A stretch of DNA of 64,000 nucleotides from Pinibacter aurantiacus (GCF_019130065.1 NZ_JAHSPG010000016.1:186001-250000); one strand, 5' to 3'. Shown: positions 8,261 to 16,281, counted from the stretch's first letter. The notes: generated by a model from the sequence alone, not told the origin. Program-made: numbers and translations.

Positions 8261-9502
8261 ATGTCAGAATTGCAACATATAAAAGATCCGCACATTGTAC
8301 TTCCGGATGGGTCCATAGAAAAGACGACTACAACGCTTAATCTTGGTCCTACGCACCCGGCTACGCACGGTGTATTCCAAAATATTTTGGAAGTAGATGG
8401 CGAACGCATTGTTTCTTCAGAGCAAACAGTTGGATATATCCACAGGGCTTTTGAGAAAATTGCAGAAAGACGTCCGCTTTACCAGATCACTCCACTGACA
8501 GACAGGCTCAACTATTGTTCTTCGCCCATCAACAACATGGGCTGGCACATGACAGTTGAGAAGCTGTTGGGCATTACACTTCCTAAGCGCGTGGAATACC
8601 TGCGCATCATCATCATGGAATTGGCCCGCATTTCTGATCACCTGATCTGTAACTCAATCGTGGGTGTTGACTCCGGAGCGTTTACTGGATTCCTTTACGT
8701 GATGCAATACCGTGAGTTGATCTATGAAATTTATGAAGAGGTTTGCGGATCACGTCTTACCACAAACATTGGCCGCATAGGCGGTTTCGAAAGAAACTTT
8801 AATGATATAGCTTTTGCCAAACTTGAGAAATTCCTTGCTGAATATCCGGCTGTGCTGAAGGAGTTTGAAAACCTTTTCAACCGCAACAGGATTTTCATGG
8901 AACGCTTGATTGGCGCGGGTCCTATTGGTGCAGACAGAGCATTGAACTACGGTTTTACTGGTCCTAATTTAAGAGCAGCCGGTGTTGACTACGACGTTCG
9001 CGTTCACTCACCATACAGCAGCTACGATGATTTTGAATTTGAAGTACCCGTTGGTTCAACAGGTGACTGCTACGATCGTTTCCTTGTGAGAAACCAGGAA
9101 ATGTGGCAATCACTCAGAATTATCGAACAGGCTTACGCGAAAGTAAAAGCATTCAAAGGCAAAGATGCAGAAGTGTATCATGCTGATGTTCCTGAATTTT
9201 ATCTTCCTAAAAAAGAAGACGTTTACACCAAAATGGAAGCGCTCATCTGGCACTTTAAGATAGTGATGGGTGAAACAGAAATTCCTAAAGGTGAAGTTTA
9301 CCATAGTGTTGAAGGTGGAAACGGAGAGTTGGGATTCTATTTGATCAGTGATGGAGGAAGAACCCCATACCGCCTGCATTTCAGAAGACCTTGTTTCATT
9401 TATTACCAGGCCTATTCTGAATTGACAAGCGGAGGAATGTTATCAGACGCAGTTATCACAATGAGTTCATTGAACCTGATTGCAGGAGAGATGGATGCTT
9501 AG
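8261..9502 (+). CDS. nuoD: NADH-quinone oxidoreductase subunit D
   Basis: The 49-kDa-type subunit of complex I; with NuoB it forms the quinone-reduction site. It has 413 residues. Diagnostic stretches are LNLGPTHPATHGVF near residues 26-39, GYIHRAFEKIAE, LTDRLNYCSSPINNMG and NIGRIGGFERNF. The C-terminus SLNLIAGEMDA matches the family end, where the mature protein normally stops in D-R/A. It is separate from NuoC and is followed at once by another repeat arm. Confidence 0.97.
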   Translation: MSELQHIKDPHIVLPDGSIEKTTTTLNLGPTHPATHGVFQNILEVDGERIVSSEQTVGYIHRAFEKIAERRPLYQITPLTDRLNYCSSPINNMGWHMTVEKLLGITLPKRVEYLRIIIMELARISDHLICNSIVGVDSGAFTGFLYVMQYRELIYEIYEEVCGSRLTTNIGRIGGFERNFNDIAFAKLEKFLAEYPAVLKEFENLFNRNRIFMERLIGAGPIGADRALNYGFTGPNLRAAGVDYDVRVHSPYSSYDDFEFEVPVGSTGDCYDRFLVRNQEMWQSLRIIEQAYAKVKAFKGKDAEVYHADVPEFYLPKKEDVYTKMEALIWHFKIVMGETEIPKGEVYHSVEGGNGELGFYLISDGGRTPYRLHFRRPCFIYYQAYSELTSGGMLSDAVITMSSLNLIAGEMDA

Positions 9503-9661
9503 AAATTTGAGAAGGTGGTGATTTGAAAATTTGAAAATGAAAGTTGCAAATCACCCAAATGAATAAGTAGCATTCAATTATTAAAATTTTTGAGTTTGAA
9601 ATGGAGAAAACCAGACTGTATTGGTCATTTTCAAATTTTCAAATCTTCAAATTTTCAAATT
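9503..9661. repeat. Word-type inverted repeat, TTTCAAAT family (nuoD-nuoE)
   Basis: The left arm at 9503-9540 begins with the first base after the nuoD stop. The right arm at 9626-9661 ends 5 bases before the nuoE ATG. The core GATTTGAAAATTTGAAAATG pairs perfectly with its inverse on the right arm, and flanking words are degenerate. If translated, the right arm gives the FSNFQIFKFSN-type extension that would otherwise lengthen nuoE. Confidence 0.82.
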
Positions 9662-9666
9662 ATACC

Positions 9667-10164
9667 ATGTCACAGTTTTCAGAAGAAAGATTGGCGAAAG
9701 TAAAAGAGATCATTGCACGTTACCCGGACGGGAAACAGAAGAGTGCATTGCTGCCAGTGTTGCATTTGGCACAGGAGCAATTCGGCTGGCTCAGTTCAGA
9801 AACGATGGATTATGTTGCGGGCCTGTTGAAGATCGAACCAATTGAAGTGTATGAAGTGGCTACTTTCTACAGCATGTACAATTTAAAACCTGTTGGCAAA
9901 TACATGTTTGAAGTTTGCCAAACCGGCCCTTGCATGGTGCGTGGAAGTGAGGACATCATTGAATATATCAAACAGAAGCTGGGAATTAAAGTAGGCGAAA
10001 CAACCCCTGATGGTTTGTTTACGTTGAAAACAGTTGAATGTTTGGGAGCTTGTGGTTATGCGCCAATGATGCAGCTTGGAAAACATTATCGCGAACATCT
10101 CACAAAAGAAAAGGTAGACGCGATCATTGAAGAGTGCAGAAGAAACGCAGCTGCGAATAACTAA
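9667..10164 (+). CDS. nuoE: NADH-quinone oxidoreductase subunit E
   Basis: The 24-kDa-type subunit of the NADH-oxidising module, with [2Fe-2S] cluster N1a. The ATG at 9667 gives 165 residues starting MSQFSEERLAKVK. An ATG at 9601 would add residues encoded only by repeat sequence, so it is rejected. Ligand pattern: CQTGPC then ECLGACGYAP, giving C-x4-C and C-x3-C. Only 9 bases separate its stop from the next gene, an NlpE-like lipoprotein, which therefore sits inside the nuo operon. Confidence 0.96.
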   Translation: MSQFSEERLAKVKEIIARYPDGKQKSALLPVLHLAQEQFGWLSSETMDYVAGLLKIEPIEVYEVATFYSMYNLKPVGKYMFEVCQTGPCMVRGSEDIIEYIKQKLGIKVGETTPDGLFTLKTVECLGACGYAPMMQLGKHYREHLTKEKVDAIIEECRRNAAANN

Positions 10165-10173
10165 AGAAAACAG

Positions 10174-10662
10174 ATGCATATGAAAAAATTACTCTTTGCT
10201 TTTTCGATCCTGGCGTTTGCCGCTTGTAACAGCAACACCGTTTCTGAGAAAACAACAGCAGAAGTAAAAGATTCAATTGCAAAGGACAATGTAACAGCGA
10301 AAGATGGCTCAGCAGAGGAAACAACCAAAGCTGCAACTACAGACACTATTCACAACGCAGCCAATTCGCTTGACATAGCAGGAACATACTCCGGAAAATT
10401 ACCTTGCGCCGATTGCGAAGGAATTGAAGAAAGCCTGGAATTGAAAGCTGACAAAACATTTGTGATGACAGATGAATACCAGGGCAAAAAGAAACCGGTT
10501 ACAAATACGACCAAAGGCAAATGGGAAGTGAGCGGTAACATGCTAACGCTTCAACCGGGGATGAAATACAAGGTGGAAGAAAATAAATTGAGACAGTTGG
10601 ACATGAGTGGGAAAGAGATCACGGGGCCTTTGGCAGATATGTACGTATTGACAAAAAAATAG
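10174..10662 (+). CDS. NlpE-like lipoprotein within the nuo operon
   Basis: Predicted lipoprotein of 162 residues. The signal KKLLFAFSILAFAAC has lipobox-like FAAC with Cys18. A Thr/Lys/Glu-rich spacer follows, then an NlpE N-terminal-type domain (SLDIAGTYSGKLPCADCEGIEESLEL, conserved CADC pair). NlpE of Escherichia senses copper and envelope or lipoprotein stress. Here only the N-terminal-type domain is present. A METs-like metal role is conceivable but unproven. It is not a complex I subunit, yet it lies 9 bases after nuoE and 34 bases before nuoF on the same strand, so it is probably co-transcribed. The start could be Met1 or Met3. Confidence 0.85.
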   Translation: MHMKKLLFAFSILAFAACNSNTVSEKTTAEVKDSIAKDNVTAKDGSAEETTKAATTDTIHNAANSLDIAGTYSGKLPCADCEGIEESLELKADKTFVMTDEYQGKKKPVTNTTKGKWEVSGNMLTLQPGMKYKVEENKLRQLDMSGKEITGPLADMYVLTKK

Positions 10663-10696
10663 ATCAGAACTATTAAAAAGCGCAAGCTTTACAGAT

Positions 10697-12046
10697 ATGG
10701 GAGTAAAACTATTATTAGACAAAGCACATGTAGAGGGAATTCGTTATTACGATGTTTACCGTCGCGAAGGTGGTTACCGTAGCGTGGAAAAGGCATTGAA
10801 AATGTCTCCCGCCGATATCGTGGAAGAAGTGAAGAAAAGCGGACTTCGTGGTCGTGGTGGTGCCGGTTTCCCTGCAGGTATGAAATGGAGCTTTATTGCC
10901 AAACCAGAAGGCGTTCCCCGTCACCTCGTGTGCAATGCAGATGAGAGTGAGCCTGGTACTTTCAAAGACAGGTACCTGATGGAGTTCCTTCCGCATCTTT
11001 TAATAGAAGGATTGATCGTAGCATCCTTTGCATTGGGTTCTAATGCAACTTACATATACATCCGTGGCGAATACGCGTGGATTCCGGATATTCTTGAACA
11101 AGCCATCAACGAAGCGAAAGCAAACGGTTGGTTGGGAAAAAATATCCAGGGTAGTGGTTTTGATTGTGAAATTTATGTACAACGCGGTGCCGGCGCTTAC
11201 ATCTGCGGTGAAGAAACTGCATTGATCGAGAGCCTGGAAGGTAAACGCGGTAACCCACGCATTAAGCCTCCGTTCCCTGCCGTGAAAGGTGTGTGGGACA
11301 GACCAACAGTGGTGAACAACGTTGAGACGCTGGCAGCTGTGGTGCCAGTCATCAACATGGGTGGTGAAGAGTATTCGAAAATTGGTGTTGGTAAATCAAC
11401 CGGAACAAAATTGATCTCTGCCTGCGGTAATATCAACAAACCTGGTGTCTACGAAATCGACATGACCATCAGTGTGGAAGAATTTGTATACAGCGATGAA
11501 TATTGCGGTGGCATTCCAAACGGAAAAAGATTAAAAGCTTGTATTCCTGGCGGATCTTCGGTTCCTATTTTGCCTGCTAACCTGTTGTTCAAAACAGCGA
11601 AGGGCGAACAAAGAATGATGAATTACGAAAGCCTTAGCGACGGTGGTTTTGCTACCGGTTCGATGATGGGCTCCGGTGGATTCATCGTACTGGACGAAGA
11701 TCAGTGCGTGGTAAAACATACATTGACGTTGGCTCGCTTCTATCGTCATGAAAGCTGCGGACAGTGCTCTCCATGCCGCGAAGGAACTGGCTGGATGGAA
11801 AAAATTCTTAAGAACATAGAGACCGGCAAAGGCAAAATGACTGACATCGACCTTCTCTGGGACATCCAAAGAAAGATCGAAGGCAACACCATCTGCCCAC
11901 TCGGCGATGCTGCCGCTTGGCCTGTGGCGGCTGCGATAAGACATTTCAGAGACGAATTCGAGTGGCACGTAAACAATCCGGAGCTTTGCCTCACGCAAAA
12001 CTTTGGTTTGGCACATTATGCAGATGCACGCGAGGTTGTAGCTTAA
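10697..12046 (+). CDS. nuoF: NADH-quinone oxidoreductase subunit F
   Basis: The 51-kDa-type subunit, which binds FMN, NADH and [4Fe-4S] cluster N3; it oxidises NADH at the tip of complex I. It has 449 residues. Visible motifs are GLRGRGGAGFPAGMKW (glycine-rich nucleotide/FMN site, near residue 50), GAGAYICGEETAL near residue 167, and the cluster ligands ESCGQCSPCREG with NTICPLGD near the C-terminus. It follows the lipoprotein gene and precedes the A-rich left arm of the element that holds the S23-type gene. Confidence 0.97.
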   Translation: MGVKLLLDKAHVEGIRYYDVYRREGGYRSVEKALKMSPADIVEEVKKSGLRGRGGAGFPAGMKWSFIAKPEGVPRHLVCNADESEPGTFKDRYLMEFLPHLLIEGLIVASFALGSNATYIYIRGEYAWIPDILEQAINEAKANGWLGKNIQGSGFDCEIYVQRGAGAYICGEETALIESLEGKRGNPRIKPPFPAVKGVWDRPTVVNNVETLAAVVPVINMGGEEYSKIGVGKSTGTKLISACGNINKPGVYEIDMTISVEEFVYSDEYCGGIPNGKRLKACIPGGSSVPILPANLLFKTAKGEQRMMNYESLSDGGFATGSMMGSGGFIVLDEDQCVVKHTLTLARFYRHESCGQCSPCREGTGWMEKILKNIETGKGKMTDIDLLWDIQRKIEGNTICPLGDAAAWPVAAAIRHFRDEFEWHVNNPELCLTQNFGLAHYADAREVVA

Positions 12047-12063
12047 CTGTTTCACGCGACGAG

Positions 12064-12546
12064 AGAAAAGAAAAAATAAAAAAGTAAAAAGAAAAAGGGT
12101 TGCAGAGTATCGATCGACCTTATGATATAAAGAGGAGGTGTTATCTTTTTTCGAAAGAGCTCTTGTTGTTCATTTCGACACAGAGGTATCAAAGAATTTA
12201 TCACTCGATATTTGATCAACTGTTGAGAAGTGGAACTTCAATCGGAGCAAATGTGGTAGAAGGAGGAGTGGGAAGCTCGAAAAAAGACGTAATCAATTTC
12301 TATCATATTGCGCTGAAATCTGCAAATGAAACAAAATACTGGTTGTGTTTAATTAGAGACACAATCAAATGTGAACAAGAGAAAGTTGCAGGATTGTTAT
12401 CAGAAGCAAATGAAATATCTAAAATCATTGCTTCAAGTTTAATTCAAATGAAAAAAGTGTAAATAAAGTAAAACAATGAAAACTGAGCCACTTTGAAGTC
12501 TTAGAGTTTGAGCTGGTTTTTATTTTTTATTTTTTATTTTTTAATT
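12064..12546. repeat. A-rich/T-rich inverted arms enclosing the S23-type gene
   Basis: The left arm at 12064-12097 (AAAAGAAAAAATAAAAAAGT and on) and right arm at 12518-12546 (TTTTATTTTTTATTTTTTAT and on) are inverse, word-like and period 7-8, as in the other word elements. The space between them is 420 bases instead of the usual 10-150, because it holds a complete four-helix-bundle gene. The right arm ends immediately before the nuoG ATG. Homopurine simplicity makes the pairing less specific than at other loci. Confidence 0.6.
12100..12462 (+). CDS. Four-helix-bundle (S23/23S-IVS) family protein
   Basis: A 120-residue protein of the family first found encoded in 23S rRNA intervening sequences and related in fold to Avd of diversity-generating retroelements. 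Family core: QLLRSGTSIGANVVEGGVGS at about residues 45-64, followed by SSKKDVINFYHIALKSANETKYWL. It is helical throughout and basic. The only plausible initiator is TTG at 12100, right after the A-rich arm, as there is no in-frame Met near the N-terminus. Biochemical function is unknown; nucleic-acid binding has been suggested for the family. It lies between nuoF and nuoG, between inverted A/T arms, and looks like an insertion into the operon. No reverse transcriptase is present. Confidence 0.85.
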   Translation: MQSIDRPYDIKRRCYLFSKELLLFISTQRYQRIYHSIFDQLLRSGTSIGANVVEGGVGSSKKDVINFYHIALKSANETKYWLCLIRDTIKCEQEKVAGLLSEANEISKIIASSLIQMKKV

Positions 12547-13629
12547 ATGGCTGAAGAACAAAAACTTTTTAAGGTTACAATTGACAACATCACTGTGGAA
12601 GTGGAGCCGGGGACTACAATCCTGAATGCTGCACGTAAAATTGGCGGTGATGTGGCACCCCCTGCCATGTGCTATTACAGCAAATTGAAAGGCAGTGGTG
12701 GTAAATGCCGTACTTGCCTTGTAGAAGTAGCTGCGGGTTCTACTGCGGACCCAAGGCCAATGCCTAAACTCGTTGCAAGCTGTCGCACCACTGTAATGGA
12801 TGGTATGATCGTAAAGAACATTACCAGCGAAAGAGTGATCGATGCGCGTGCCGGTGTGGTAGAGTTCCTGTTGCTGAACCATCCGCTGGATTGCCCTATC
12901 TGCGACCAGGCCGGTGAATGTCACTTGCAGGACTTAAGCTACGAGCACGGAAAAGCAGGCACCCGTTATGAGTTTTCAAGAAGAACATTTGAAAAACATG
13001 ACTTGGGTCCGTACATCCAACTGCACATGACCCGTTGTATTCTGTGCTACCGTTGTGTGTTCACGGCTGATCAACTAACGAACAAACGTGTTCATGGTGT
13101 ACTCGACAGAGGCGACCATGCTGAAATAGCCACTTACATTGAGAAAGCATTGGACAACGACTTCATCGGAAACGTGATCGACGTTTGTCCGGTGGGAGCG
13201 TTGACAGATAAAACTTTCCGCTTTAAAAACCGTGTTTGGTTCACTAAACCGGTAGATGCACATTGCGGTTGCGATAAGTGTAGCGGAAAAGTAACTTTGT
13301 GGATGCGTGGTGACGAAGTATTCCGTGTAACTGCACGTAAAGATGAGTGGGGTGAAGTAGAAGAGTGGATCTGTAATACCTGTCGTTTCGAAAGAAAGAA
13401 AGTAAGCGACTGGACAATTGAAGGCCCAACCGAAGTGAGCCGTCACTCCGTAATTTCGCAAGGACATTATGTAGGCATAACAAAACCGGCTGAAACAATC
13501 GATAAAGTAATGGGAAGAAAACCACAACTGTTAATGGACATCCATACGGTAAGTGGCGTAAACGATCCCAATGTGGATTTGAGTGAAATAGAAGGTCCGG
13601 CACATTCAGATGATTTTAAAAAGCAGTAG
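12547..13629 (+). CDS. nuoG: NADH-quinone oxidoreductase subunit G, short form
   Basis: Iron-sulfur subunit of complex I, 360 residues from the ATG at 12547. The in-frame start at 12508 adds only repeat-encoded FFIFYF residues. An N-terminal ferredoxin-like [2Fe-2S] domain (MCYYSKLKGSGGKCRTC) is followed by the His-ligated cluster region HPLDCPICDQAGECHLQD, then CILCYRCV with DVCPVGAL. After that comes a truncated CGCDKC...ICNTC domain that ends near residue 300. The large molybdopterin-oxidoreductase-like domain (about 500 residues in Escherichia) is absent. The frame is clean to the stop with no debris, as is normal for Bacteroidota NuoG, so this is not a frameshifted gene. Confidence 0.93.
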   Translation: MAEEQKLFKVTIDNITVEVEPGTTILNAARKIGGDVAPPAMCYYSKLKGSGGKCRTCLVEVAAGSTADPRPMPKLVASCRTTVMDGMIVKNITSERVIDARAGVVEFLLLNHPLDCPICDQAGECHLQDLSYEHGKAGTRYEFSRRTFEKHDLGPYIQLHMTRCILCYRCVFTADQLTNKRVHGVLDRGDHAEIATYIEKALDNDFIGNVIDVCPVGALTDKTFRFKNRVWFTKPVDAHCGCDKCSGKVTLWMRGDEVFRVTARKDEWGEVEEWICNTCRFERKKVSDWTIEGPTEVSRHSVISQGHYVGITKPAETIDKVMGRKPQLLMDIHTVSGVNDPNVDLSEIEGPAHSDDFKKQ

Positions 13630-13711
13630 GGGCGAATTGCATTCGCCCTGTTTAACCTGGATGGTTAACAGCGACAACTTTATAAGAGGGCAAATTCAAT
13701 TTGCCCCTACT
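13625..13711. repeat. GTAGGGGCGAATT palindromic element (nuoG-nuoH)
   Basis: The left arm at 13625-13649 and right arm at 13687-13711 pair at 22 of 25 bases. Each arm is itself near-palindromic (GGGCGAATTGCATTCGCCC; GGGCAAATTCAATTTGCCC). The loop holds a third small palindrome, TTAACC with GGTTAA. The left arm overlaps the nuoG stop codon. It differs from the word-repeat class because it is GC-rich and not tandem. Confidence 0.85.
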
Positions 13712-13723
13712 AAATAAAAGATT

Positions 13724-14788
13724 ATGGTACTCTTATCTTTCGATTGGTTTTTAATTATTGAAAAAGCGATACTTATTTCTATCGTGATTGTTGCGTCGCT
13801 TGTAATTGCGATGTATGAAACATGGGGCGAAAGAAAGGTCGCGGCGTTTATCCAGGATCGTATTGGTCCGGATAGAGCAGGCTTTGGAGGTATTTTGCAA
13901 CCGCTGGCCGATGGTATGAAACTCTTCATGAAAGAAGAGATCATTCCGAATTCTTCCAACAAGTTCCTGTTTGTAATGGGACCCGGTCTCGCGATGTTAA
14001 CGGCTATGATGACCAGCGCGGTTATTCCATGGGGCGGACATCTTGAAATAATGGGCAGAACGGTGCCTTTGCAAATTGCTGACATTAACATCGGTATTTT
14101 GTATGTGTTTGGTGTGGTGAGTTTGGGAGTTTACGGTGTTATGATCGGTGGATGGGCAAGTAATAACAAATTCTCATTGATGGCTGCATTACGCGGCGCA
14201 TCTCAAATGATCTCTTATGAATTGGCAATGGGTCTTTCATTGATCGCATTGTTGATGTTGACAGGCACTTTGAGCCTGAGAACAATCGTAGAGCAACAAT
14301 CTACCGGTCACTGGAACATCTGGTACCAACCGCTGGGTTTTATCATATTCTTTGTATGCGCTTTGGCTGAATGTAACCGTACGCCATTTGACTTACCTGA
14401 AGCGGAGAGCGAATTGAACTTTGGTTATCACCAGGAGTATTCATCAATGAAGCTTGGTTTTTATCTATTCGCAGAATACGTGAACATGTTCATCAGTTGC
14501 GTTATCATGGCGACTTTGTTCTTTGGTGGTTATGACATTCCGTTTGTGAATGATGCTCATTTGTATGAAATATGGGGCAACTGGGCGGCATTGGCGCAAG
14601 TGGTTATGTTGATGGCTAAAGTGATTTTCGGCATATTCGTATTTATGTGGATCCGTTGGACAGTTCCACGCTTCCGTTATGACCAATTGATGAATTTGGG
14701 CTGGAAAGGTCTTATTCCATTAGCTTTGGCAAACATGGTGATTACAGCGGTTGTAGCACTATTAAAGTACAACAACTGGCATTTTTAA
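13724..14788 (+). CDS. nuoH: NADH-quinone oxidoreductase subunit H
   Basis: Membrane subunit that forms part of the quinone chamber and links the redox arm to the proton-pumping arm. It has 354 residues and about eight membrane helices. Signatures are ETWGERKVAAFIQDRIGPDR near residues 28-47 and AECNRTPFDLPEAESELNFG near residue 220, plus EYSSMKLGFYLFAEY. The start follows the right arm of a palindromic element by 12 bases. Confidence 0.97.
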   Translation: MVLLSFDWFLIIEKAILISIVIVASLVIAMYETWGERKVAAFIQDRIGPDRAGFGGILQPLADGMKLFMKEEIIPNSSNKFLFVMGPGLAMLTAMMTSAVIPWGGHLEIMGRTVPLQIADINIGILYVFGVVSLGVYGVMIGGWASNNKFSLMAALRGASQMISYELAMGLSLIALLMLTGTLSLRTIVEQQSTGHWNIWYQPLGFIIFFVCALAECNRTPFDLPEAESELNFGYHQEYSSMKLGFYLFAEYVNMFISCVIMATLFFGGYDIPFVNDAHLYEIWGNWAALAQVVMLMAKVIFGIFVFMWIRWTVPRFRYDQLMNLGWKGLIPLALANMVITAVVALLKYNNWHF

Positions 14789-14840
14789 CTTAAAAAAATA
14801 TATTTGCGCAACATTACCGTTGCGTATGAAATTATAGATC

Positions 14841-15386
14841 ATGCAATCATTAACTAACAGGGTAAAGCCGGTTGATCGTAAGCCAATGACATTTCTGGAG
14901 AAAATCTATCTCTGGGAAATTGCCAAAGGCATGATGATTACCATAAAGCACTTTTTTAGAAGAAAGCCTACAATTAAATACCCTGAAGAAAAAAGGGAAT
15001 TCAGCTCTGTGTTTCGCGGTCTGCACATTTTAAACAGAGATGAACAAGGCCGTGAAAGATGTACAGCCTGCGGACTTTGCGCCGTTGCCTGTCCCGCAGA
15101 AGCTATCACCATGGAAGCTGCTGAGAGAAAAAAAGGCGAGGAGCATTTATACAGGGAAGAAAAATATGCAGCACGTTACGAGATTAACATGTTGCGCTGC
15201 ATTTTCTGTGGACTTTGCGAAGAGGCGTGCCCTAAAGATGCTATCTATTTGAGCCAAACCTTCACACCATCGAATCTTACGAGAGCACAGTTTATATATA
15301 AGAAAGATGATCTTTTGATTCCAGATCCCAATAAAGATCCTGAGCTATATGCAAAGGCGTTGGGTGATAGGAAGAAACCACAATAA
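14841..15386 (+). CDS. nuoI: NADH-quinone oxidoreductase subunit I
   Basis: Ferredoxin-type subunit with two [4Fe-4S] clusters, N6a and N6b, in the peripheral arm near the membrane; 181 residues. Two ligand sets are visible: CTACGLCAVACPAEA near residue 74 and CIFCGLCEEACPKDA near residue 117. The N-terminal region (EKIYLWEIAKGMMITIKHFF) is the amphipathic segment that lies along the membrane. A TTTCAAAT-word element begins at its stop codon. Confidence 0.97.
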   Translation: MQSLTNRVKPVDRKPMTFLEKIYLWEIAKGMMITIKHFFRRKPTIKYPEEKREFSSVFRGLHILNRDEQGRERCTACGLCAVACPAEAITMEAAERKKGEEHLYREEKYAARYEINMLRCIFCGLCEEACPKDAIYLSQTFTPSNLTRAQFIYKKDDLLIPDPNKDPELYAKALGDRKKPQ

Positions 15387-15558
15387 TTTGAAAATTTGGG
15401 AATTTGAGAATTTGAAAATGAGAGAGTGTAACCCCAAAATTTTTAAAATGACAGTTCTTGATTTTTAGATTTGAATAATACGAAAATTAAAGAATTGAAT
15501 TTTTGAGGAATGATGAACCATCCATTTTCAAATTTTCAAATTCACAAATTTTCAAATT
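15385..15558. repeat. Word-type inverted repeat, TTTCAAAT family (nuoI-nuoJ)
   Basis: The left arm at 15385-15420 overlaps the nuoI stop and holds AATTTGAAAATTTGGGAATT-type words. The right arm at 15522-15558 carries CATTTTCAAATTTTCAAATT words and ends 7 bases before the nuoJ ATG. The spacer is about 100 bases and AT-rich, with nothing recognisable. Confidence 0.8.
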
Positions 15559-15565
15559 GAACAAT

Positions 15566-16066
15566 ATGAATATTTCGCAAATATTATTTTGGATTTTAAC
15601 GGTGCTGGCCCTGGGAAGTGCACTGGGAGTTGTGCTTAGCAAAAACCCTGTTTATAGTGTGCTTTGCCTGATCGTTACCTTCTTCGCCATCTCCGGCCAT
15701 TACATTCTATTAAATGCGCAGTTTCTCGCTATTGTAAACATCATCGTGTATGCTGGAGCCATTATGGTGTTGTTCCTCTTCGTGATCATGTTGATGAATC
15801 TCAATGCAGAGGTTGAACCACAAAAAAGTAAAATATTAAAGTTCGCAGGTTTTATAGCAGGCCTATGTTTGTTCCTTGTTATAGTTGCGGCTCTTAAAAA
15901 TGCCGAAGCTAAAACGCAAGCCGCACAATTGGCCAGCGGTGATATCGGGTTGATAAAAAACCTGGGTACTGCTTTGTTTAATGACTATGTACTTCCTTTT
16001 GAAATAAGCAGTGTGCTATTCCTGAGCGCCATGGTGGGAGCGGTTGTGATTGGAAAGAAAGAGTAA
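15566..16066 (+). CDS. nuoJ: NADH-quinone oxidoreductase subunit J
   Basis: Membrane subunit with five helices; 166 residues from the ATG at 15566 (MNISQILFWIL). An ATG at 15503 would add 21 residues encoded by repeat words. The conserved stretch AQFLAIVNIIVYAGAIMVLF, the third helix with the pi-bulge region in solved structures, is clear. It is followed by two nested inverted-repeat elements before nuoK. Confidence 0.95.
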   Translation: MNISQILFWILTVLALGSALGVVLSKNPVYSVLCLIVTFFAISGHYILLNAQFLAIVNIIVYAGAIMVLFLFVIMLMNLNAEVEPQKSKILKFAGFIAGLCLFLVIVAALKNAEAKTQAAQLASGDIGLIKNLGTALFNDYVLPFEISSVLFLSAMVGAVVIGKKE

Positions 16067-16068
16067 GC

Positions 16069-16270
16069 AATTTGAAAATGTGGGAATTTGAAAACGAGGG
16101 AGGGAACGCAGATTTTCAAGATTCTCATGATTATTAAGGTTAAATTTTTTGAATAAATAAAATTTGAATTGGAAAATGGAATGAGATGTTTATGAACAGA
16201 TGATTGTTTTAAAGATCATAACAAATCATCAAAATCATGAAAATCTGCGTTCTGCTGTTTTCAAATTATC
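16069..16270. repeat. Nested inverted repeats between nuoJ and nuoK
   Basis: The outer arms are TTTCAAAT-family: 16069-16096 (AATTTGAAAATGTGGGAATT) and 16256-16270 (TTTTCAAATTATC). Inside them are arms of another word, 16104-16132 (GAACGCAGATTTTCAAG and on) and 16224-16252, which pair at 26 of 29 bases around a 91-base AT-rich loop. One element therefore seems to lie in the loop of another. Confidence 0.8.
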
Positions 16271-16281
16271 TAATTAATAAC

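Noticed and set aside
9601-9666. N-terminal extension of nuoE
   Set aside because: The residues (FSNFQIFKFSN type) come only from the repeat arm; the conserved protein starts at 9667. The same reasoning removed the extensions before nuoJ, nuoK, nuoG, murC, the NCS2 permease and GT paralogue 2.
12100-12462. Diversity-generating retroelement (Avd-like protein)
   Set aside because: No reverse transcriptase, template repeat or variable repeat is visible nearby; the protein fits the general S23/four-helix-bundle family.
12547-13629. nuoG as a truncated pseudogene
   Set aside because: All N-terminal Fe-S motifs are intact, the frame is clean, and the short form lacking the molybdopterin-type domain is usual in Bacteroidota.
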